From NCBI RefSeq assembly GCF_002014975.1, contig NZ_MUXV01000025.1, positions 11,618 to 55,968 on the forward strand: DNA of 44,351 nt, written 5' to 3'. The translations under genes were made by a program, and so were the position numbers. The notes beneath the pieces were generated by a model that was given only the letters and a program-made list of their open reading frames with translations, was not told the DNA's origin and searched no databases. Origin of the DNA: Moraxella bovis (lineage in GTDB: Bacteria > Pseudomonadota > Gammaproteobacteria > Pseudomonadales > Moraxellaceae). Positions within the stretch are counted from its first letter, which is position 1. Every line of letters begins with the position of its first letter. Shown here in pieces: positions 39,825 to 44,351 of this stretch.

Positions 39825-40602
39825 TGATTTTGGCGTGTTGATTGATGAAAATGCAGTGAATGTCGGATTGGTACACGAGCACGCCATATCGCCACCCGAC
39901 AAGGCGAATGACGATGCGTTTTTCCATACGGGATTCTATCTGGGGTCGGATACCGATGGGGGTGTGGTCATCGATATTCCCATCCCAGAGTATATTAAGT
40001 ACCCCTTGGTTGGAATTAGTTTCAAATATGGTGTGGGGTATGCACAGATTTCATATAGAAAAAATGGTCAAAGGTTTGCCAGAGTGTTCCTATGTGTACA
40101 TCGAGCAACATTCATCAAACACTATCCACAATATGCCTACGCTAAGAGCATGAACCATATATCATTTATGTTTGAAGTAATGAAAAAAGAACCCTTTAAG
40201 GCTTTGTTTTTTGACATAAACCCTCCCATTCGACAATCGGGATTGGGTTTGGAGATATTCAATAGCAAAGGGGAAGTCGTATATGACTCGGATTTACCCA
40301 CCGTCAACTTTCCTATGGATATTCACACGAATGCGGATAGTTACAGGTCATTCGTGATATGCCAAAGTTTTATCCCCCTGCGTTTACTATTTGAGTACTA
40401 CTACCCGCCCATAAGAATGATACTCGACAGAAGTCATTCTCCTTTGTTGTGGATGGCTACGAAAACACATGGGCACGGGGAGATGCTATCCGTGCTAATA
40501 AGGGCGAACCCAAAATACAACATCGAAAACCCAATTGTACATAGACTAGTGTCCGATTTCCAGAACTCTATGTACAGAAGATTCTTATTATGTAGCTACT
40601 AG
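39808..40602 (+). CDS. Tail-tip/fibre-associated protein, 264 residues
   Basis: GGGAG precedes the start, which overlaps the previous gene by 17 nt. The protein has an N-terminal VVSDFGVLIDENAVNVGLVHEHAI, a beta-rich middle and, at about 145-210, GLGLEIFNSKGEVVYDSDLP ... SYRSFVIC, which resembles the preceding 95-residue protein. It is rich in aromatic residues and has no signal peptide. It may be a fibre or receptor-binding accessory; family not recognised. Confidence 0.65.
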   Translation: MFQVVSDFGVLIDENAVNVGLVHEHAISPPDKANDDAFFHTGFYLGSDTDGGVVIDIPIPEYIKYPLVGISFKYGVGYAQISYRKNGQRFARVFLCVHRATFIKHYPQYAYAKSMNHISFMFEVMKKEPFKALFFDINPPIRQSGLGLEIFNSKGEVVYDSDLPTVNFPMDIHTNADSYRSFVICQSFIPLRLLFEYYYPPIRMILDRSHSPLLWMATKTHGHGEMLSVLIRANPKYNIENPIVHRLVSDFQNSMYRRFLLCSY

Positions 40603-40612
40603 GAGACTACCA

Positions 40613-40996
40613 ATGCCCGAAACCTTAACAAAAGCCATACCTTTTTTAACCAAACTATTTGCCTTGATTGTTGGAGGCTTAATCAGTCTTGTATTAAGTG
40701 GCGACATTAATCTTGATAAAGACGATAACGCCAATCTAACCCTAAACTTAAAAATCATCATCAAAATCACTTGTGCGATCGGTTTGGGGCTTTTTATGGG
40801 GGAATTTACCATTGACTATTTTGACTTTGAACATCTCAACTACTATGCACAGGCGTTATTTTATTTGATTTTTTCATCATTCGGCATGCTTGTTTTTGGA
40901 ACGGTTTACCGCTCTTGGCAATTAACCACTTCTGATAAGACATTGTCGGAGATTGTGACTGAGATTAAAAACATTGTTAAAGCATTGATTAAATAA
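40613..40996 (+). CDS. Holin-like membrane protein
   Basis: A 127-residue protein with about three membrane segments (LTKLFALIVGGLISLVLSG; IIIKITCAIGLGLFMGEF; ALFYLIFSSFGMLVFGTVY) and a charged C-terminal tail. AGGAG precedes the start. Its place directly before the endolysin suggests a holin that times lysis; no specific holin family is recognised. Confidence 0.7.
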   Translation: MPETLTKAIPFLTKLFALIVGGLISLVLSGDINLDKDDNANLTLNLKIIIKITCAIGLGLFMGEFTIDYFDFEHLNYYAQALFYLIFSSFGMLVFGTVYRSWQLTTSDKTLSEIVTEIKNIVKALIK

Positions 40997-41017
40997 TCTT
41001 GTTATTTTTTTTTAACC

Positions 41018-41035
41018 GCCCCGAATGGGGCTTTT
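41018..41035 (+). terminator. Hairpin before the endolysin gene
   Basis: GCCCC, loop GAAT, GGGGC and TTTT, followed directly by ATTTGGAG, the endolysin ribosome-binding site. Confidence 0.7.
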
Positions 41036-41049
41036 ATTTGGAGCAAACC

Positions 41050-41589
41050 ATGCAAAATGAATTAAGCTGGATCAAAACTGCACGAAACTACATCGGGCAA
41101 AAAGAAATCAAAGGCGTTAAGCACAATCCCATCGTATTAGAGCTTTGGGCAAGTGCATTCAAAGCAAAAAACCAAGCTGTGCCTACGGTGTTTAAAAATG
41201 ATGAAACAGCATGGTGCGGTGGTTTTGTTGGTGGCGTGCTGGCGAAATCTGGACTGGGTCAGCATATCCCAAACGGTTTTGCGATGGCAAGAAGTTGGTT
41301 AAATGCTGGCACAAAGCTCAACAACCCTGCCTACGGCTGTGTGGTGGTGTTTTGGCGTGGCAACCCGAAAGGGGCAAGCGGTCATGTGGGATTTGTCGTG
41401 GGTCGAGATCGATCGGGAAATCTGATGGTATTGGGTGGCAATCAAGCAGATGCGGTTAATATCAAGCCCTTTGCGGTGTCTCGTGTGCTGGGCTACCGCT
41501 GGTGCGGTACGCAAAGCCTGCCCAATACCAGTCGTTTTGCGTTGCCTGTGCTTGCCAGCGATGGCAAGGTAAGTAAGAATGAGGCTTGA
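41050..41589 (+). CDS. Endolysin, TIGR02594-type Cys/His peptidase
   Basis: A 179-residue protein from the ATG at 41050 (GGAG upstream). WIKTARNYIGQKEIKGVKHNPIVLELW, DETAWCGGFVGGVLAKSG with C56, GASGHVGFVVGRD with H112 and VLGGNQADAV with N131 form a CHAP-like cysteine peptidase fold. It should cleave peptidoglycan cross-links at lysis. There is no signal peptide, so it needs the holin. It is the last late gene before attR; no Rz-like spanin gene is evident. Confidence 0.88.
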   Translation: MQNELSWIKTARNYIGQKEIKGVKHNPIVLELWASAFKAKNQAVPTVFKNDETAWCGGFVGGVLAKSGLGQHIPNGFAMARSWLNAGTKLNNPAYGCVVVFWRGNPKGASGHVGFVVGRDRSGNLMVLGGNQADAVNIKPFAVSRVLGYRWCGTQSLPNTSRFALPVLASDGKVSKNEA

Positions 41590-41594
41590 AATAT

Positions 41595-41623
41595 TTGTCA
41601 ATCTCCGTTTTACTTGCTATAAT
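41595..41623 (+). promoter_or_regulatory. Strong outward promoter near attR
   Basis: TTGTCA at 41595-41600, 17-nt spacer, perfect TATAAT at 41618-41623 embedded in the palindrome GCTATAATAGC. In the lysogen it would make a ~165-nt RNA across attR to the terminator at 41763-41798. Confidence 0.7.
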
Positions 41624-41652
41624 AGCAGGCATATAGTTTAGTGATTGATGGC

Positions 41653-41718
41653 AACCACACACAGAACCCACACAAAATCAGATGATTTATAAAAATATCT
41701 ATAAAAATCAATGATTTA
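41653..41718. promoter_or_regulatory. Putative attR arm sites and IHF site
   Basis: CCACACACAG and CCCACACA at 41653-41675 resemble the left-side cluster. AATCAATGATTTA at 41706-41718 matches the IHF consensus WATCAANNNNTTR exactly and lies 18 nt from the core. ATGATTTAT occurs twice. Confidence 0.5.
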
Positions 41719-41736
41719 TGTAAAATAATCAGTGGT

Positions 41737-41750
41737 CGCCATCTCCACCA
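41737..41750. repeat. attR core
   Basis: CGCCATCTCCACCA, identical to 3949-3962. Only this short ssrA remnant is present; no second tmRNA fragment precedes it. Confidence 0.93.
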
Positions 41751-41762
41751 TTTACAAAAATC

Positions 41763-41798
41763 AAAGGCTTAGCTCATATTTTGAGTTAAGCCTTTTTT
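41763..41798 (+). terminator. Displaced original ssrA terminator
   Basis: AAAGGCTTA-G-CTCA, loop TATTT, TGAG-T-TAAGCCTTTTTT (one mismatch or wobble). Its distance from the att core fits the original tmRNA terminator of the uninfected chromosome. Confidence 0.85.
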
Positions 41799-42024
41799 GT
41801 GAGTGAAAATCAAACACTCCATAAGATAAGAATCCAAAATATATACCCAATAAATTTTAAAATTACTACAAACACAATGATTTGTGGATGTAGGCACAGT
41901 AATGTCATCAAAAGGGTGTGCTCAGCACACCCCTACAAACCCGTGGTAAATATTAAGTTGGTTGGGTGTAACAGCTTTTCAAATCATATTCTAATAATCA
42001 TGCCCATTGACAAAGAAGGAAATA
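41799..42024. other. Intergenic stretch with a near-perfect palindrome
   Basis: No supported gene. GGGTGTGC-TCA-GCACACCC at 41914-41932 is an exact inverted repeat, with GTAGG about 22 nt before and CCTAC just after (outer stem). It may be a dispersed repeat or a structured terminator for the leftward gene. Confidence 0.5.
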
Positions 42025-42861
42025 TCAACGTTTTTTCTTCAAAAACTCTTCATCGCCACGCACCTGCTTTTCAGACAAATATCGCCAATAACGAACGGGC
42101 AGATACTGCTTATGTAGCTTGGGATTGATACGCTCTTTGATGGTTACATTGGCAAAATATCCCTGCCAAAATCGCTGATAACGAGCCTCATCATCACTCC
42201 ATACCGAGCGACTGTCTGTCAATACATCATCATCAATCCCAACAATCATCTGCACATCTGTATCGCCCTGCCTTGACAAAATGCCATAGCCCCGCTTGAT
42301 GTCATAAATGGCAAAATCTTGGTCTTGATAGCGTGCCTTAAAGTGATTGGTGATGAGTGGCAAAACATTAAAATCAGGGTTGATTTTGGCAAAATACACC
42401 CCGTCTGTGGTATGCTCAAAGCGGACAAAGGCTTTCATACGGTGTCGCTCTCGCCCCACTGATTTGACCGTTTGGTTTAGAGCCATAACATCGGGATGGG
42501 CGTGGTCTTTTAGAATATTTTTTGTGGGATTGGCTAGGGCGTATTTGACCACACCAAAAAGCACGTTTGGGATATAGTCAAGCTCGGATAAGTACGCCCA
42601 CATGAGCTGTCTTATACCATCTTTACCAAGCGTTTGGGTCAGCTTGGTCAGCACCCGTTCGGCTTTGGCGGGGTTGGTTGTTACATCCACGACCGTGTCA
42701 AAAAACTTTGGTATGTACTCATGACGGCACACCAATGTCGCCCTATCTGTGCACTTTTGCTTATAACAGACAAATACCGCCGTCAGCCAGCCATCAAAAC
42801 CACTGTCATGGGTTAGGGTAATGTTATCATCAATGGTTAATAAATCCAAATTATTTTCCAA
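42025..42861 (-). CDS. DNA metabolism protein, TIGR03915/DUF4130-like
   Basis: A 278-residue protein next to a radical-SAM protein of the kind it regularly accompanies. TLTHDSGFDGWLTAVFVCY at the N-terminus, LGKDGIRQLMWAYLSELDYIPNVLFGVVKYAL, and the C-terminal VWSDDEARYQRFWQGYFANVTIKERINPKLHKQYLPVRYWRYLSEK (DUF4130) are characteristic. The pair is thought to act in DNA repair and is sometimes fused to uracil-DNA glycosylase domains. The only plausible start is TTG at 42861; a stop lies seven codons upstream and no Shine-Dalgarno is clear. Confidence 0.85.
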   Translation of the reverse strand: MENNLDLLTIDDNITLTHDSGFDGWLTAVFVCYKQKCTDRATLVCRHEYIPKFFDTVVDVTTNPAKAERVLTKLTQTLGKDGIRQLMWAYLSELDYIPNVLFGVVKYALANPTKNILKDHAHPDVMALNQTVKSVGRERHRMKAFVRFEHTTDGVYFAKINPDFNVLPLITNHFKARYQDQDFAIYDIKRGYGILSRQGDTDVQMIVGIDDDVLTDSRSVWSDDEARYQRFWQGYFANVTIKERINPKLHKQYLPVRYWRYLSEKQVRGDEEFLKKKR

Positions 42862-42944
42862 TTCATCAAAATAAGCATATTACAGTGGGTAACATTATGC
42901 ACGCCAATATCACAAAAAACATCTTGGGGCGTATTAATAAAACC

Positions 42945-44210
42945 TTAAAACAAAGCAAGCTGTCCTGTTCGCTCGTCTTTGAATTTGGTTTGGGTTTGTC
43001 CGATAAGATATTGCCTAAAATTATCCTTGGTCAAATGTGCCAAATGTTCATTTTTGCCCGACAACGCCATAAAATACTTGGCACGATTGACCGCCGCCCC
43101 CATCTTTTGGATATGCTCCAAAGTCAGCGTGCGAAACTGTCTTGCTTTGATGATTTTTTTGGCGGTCTTAACCCCAATACCGGGTATGCGAAGTATCATC
43201 TCATAGGGAGCGGTTTGGATATGCACGGGGAAAAACTCACGGTGGCGTATCGCCCACGCCAATTTGGGGTCGCACTCTAAGTCCAAAAAAGGCTCGTCAG
43301 GGGTGACAATCTCATGAGCTAAAAAACCATAAAACCGCATGAGCCAATCGGCTTGATACAGGCGGTTTTCACGCACCATCGGCACAGGCGTGGAGAGAGC
43401 AGGCAGATTTTTGTCCGCCAAAACAGGCACATAGCCTGAATAATACACCCGCCTTAGGTCGTATTTTTGATAAAAATGACTGGCAAGACTCACCACTTGC
43501 AAATCCGTCTCGCCCGTTGCTCCCACTATCATTTGGCTGGTCTGTCCTGCGGGGACAAATTTAGGGACTTTTTTGTGGTGCTTTTTGCTGTCTTTGAATA
43601 CCACAATCTCATCTTTGACCGTTTGCATGGGGGCTTTTAGTTGGTCGTGGGTTTTTTCGGGGGCGAGCAGTTTTAGCCCTGAGATGGTCGGAATCTCGAT
43701 ATTGGCACTTAGGCGGTCAGCATACAGACCTGCTTGGCGTAAAAGCTCAGGCGATGCCCCTGGTATGGTTTTTAGATGGATATAACCGCCAAAGCGTTCT
43801 TCTTCACGCAGTCGCCGTGCCACTTCAACGAGTCGCTCCATTGTATAGTCGGCACTTTTGAATATGCCTGAGCTCAAAAACAGCCCTTCGATGTAGTTTC
43901 GCCGATAAAATTGCATGGTCAAATCCACCACTTCTTCGACCGTAAAGGCGGCTCGGGGCGTGTCATGGCTACGTCTTGACGTGCAGTAACTACAATCATA
44001 AATGCAGTGGTTGGTAAATAGGATTTTGAGTAGGCTCACGCACCGCCCATCTTCGGTAAAACTGTGGCAAATGCCCGATGTGGACGAATTGCCAAGAGAA
44101 CCCCCTTGGTTTTTGCGGTTTGAGCCTGATGATGAGCAAGAGACGTCATATTTGGCGGCGTCAGCTAGGATGTTGAGCTTGCCTTGGATACGATCAAAAT
44201 TGATGGTCAT
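42945..44210 (-). CDS. Putative DNA modification/repair radical SAM protein
   Basis: A 421-residue radical-SAM enzyme. C69, C73 and C76 in NHCIYDCSYC bind the 4Fe-4S cluster that cleaves S-adenosylmethionine. Family features include CHSFTEDGRCVSLLKILFTN, PRAAFTVEEVV, LFLSSGIFKSADYTMERLVEVARRLR and GYIHLKTIPGASPELLRQAG. A helix-hairpin-helix DNA-binding motif lies near residues 345-375 (LRIPGIGVKTAKKIIKARQF). It fits TIGR03916, whose substrate is unknown. It is upstream of its usual partner on the same strand, 83 nt apart. Confidence 0.9.
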   Translation of the reverse strand: MTINFDRIQGKLNILADAAKYDVSCSSSGSNRKNQGGSLGNSSTSGICHSFTEDGRCVSLLKILFTNHCIYDCSYCTSRRSHDTPRAAFTVEEVVDLTMQFYRRNYIEGLFLSSGIFKSADYTMERLVEVARRLREEERFGGYIHLKTIPGASPELLRQAGLYADRLSANIEIPTISGLKLLAPEKTHDQLKAPMQTVKDEIVVFKDSKKHHKKVPKFVPAGQTSQMIVGATGETDLQVVSLASHFYQKYDLRRVYYSGYVPVLADKNLPALSTPVPMVRENRLYQADWLMRFYGFLAHEIVTPDEPFLDLECDPKLAWAIRHREFFPVHIQTAPYEMILRIPGIGVKTAKKIIKARQFRTLTLEHIQKMGAAVNRAKYFMALSGKNEHLAHLTKDNFRQYLIGQTQTKFKDERTGQLALF

Positions 44211-44351
44211 GGCGTATGATGATAATCCTTGATAAAATAAAACTTGATAAACTGTTCTGGTATCGGAGTATAACTTTATGATTTTATTAAAATTTTAAAT
44301 TAAATGGGGGTGTGATAAATCAATTTCAAGGGATTTTCAATTTTCAATTTT

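Larger units (their letters stand above)
3949..41750. mobile_element. lambda/HK97-like siphophage prophage integrated in ssrA
   Basis: The element is bounded by 14-bp direct repeats that match the ssrA 3' end. It carries integrase, a CI/Cro switch, replication, packaging, HK97-type head and lambda-type tail (M, L, K, I, J homologues), holin-like and endolysin genes in canonical order. No structural gene is visibly truncated, so it may be inducible. At nearly 38 kb it has a normal size for the group. Confidence 0.95.

Noticed and set aside
41799..42128. 109-residue plus-strand frame after attR
   Set aside because: Overlaps the end of the DUF4130 gene, starts in the tail of a terminator, lacks a ribosome-binding site and crosses a large palindrome.

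Overview
The window is AT-rich, tightly packed DNA that looks like a Moraxellaceae chromosome, most likely Moraxella. The main evidence is the tmRNA gene at 3605-3962, whose tag ANDETYALAA and 5' end GGGGATGTTCTGGCTTCGACGC are as I remember them for Moraxella/Acinetobacter. Genus-level identity is inference. Chromosomal genes occupy both ends: an OmpA-type envelope protein (186-2261), an amino-acid ABC transporter lipoprotein (2721-3539) and ssrA on the left; a radical-SAM/partner pair proposed to act in DNA repair (42025-44210) on the right.

Between them is a nearly 38 kb, apparently intact lambda/HK97-like siphophage prophage inserted at the 3' end of ssrA. The 14-bp core CGCCATCTCCACCA is repeated at 3949-3962 (attL) and 41737-41750 (attR). 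The phage restores the tmRNA 3' end and supplies a replacement terminator (4015-4043); what looks like the original ssrA terminator is stranded beyond attR (41763-41798).

Phage layout: integrase (4153-5271); a leftward early operon of ten small genes (8477 down to 5305) with excisionase-like, DUF551 and DUF2303 proteins plus several unrecognised ones; a CI/Cro switch (8662-9736) with a recurring 14-bp operator AATAC-N4-GTATT; a primase-helicase (9805-12495) followed by an iteron-rich possible origin (12508-12790); a candidate Q-type antiterminator (12825-13247) followed by a consensus promoter and two tandem terminators. The late operon follows: HNH, TerS, DUF3310, TerL, Com, DNA adenine methylase, protease, capsid, portal, connectors, tail tube, frameshifted tail chaperones, tape measure, tail M/L/K/I/J, tail-tip proteins, holin-like protein and endolysin. 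At least seven compact terminator-like hairpins sit at gene boundaries inside this operon, many directly followed by a GGAG ribosome-binding site, which suggests processive antitermination.

Accessory cassettes break up the late operon: a lipoprotein with its own promoter (24455-25258); an immI-like module (25332-26698) with a divergent ribbon-helix-helix repressor, an antirepressor, paired operators and a predicted antisense RNA of about 72 nt resembling P22 Sar; and, between tail genes K and I, a minus-strand ribbon-helix-helix gene with a 21-residue hydrophobic peptide gene (33214-33279) driven by a near-consensus promoter and opposed by an antisense promoter, which has the architecture of an Ibs-like type I toxin-antitoxin. 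The last of these is the best candidate for an undescribed system. All functional calls rest on reading the sequence and remembered family signatures; no database search was possible.
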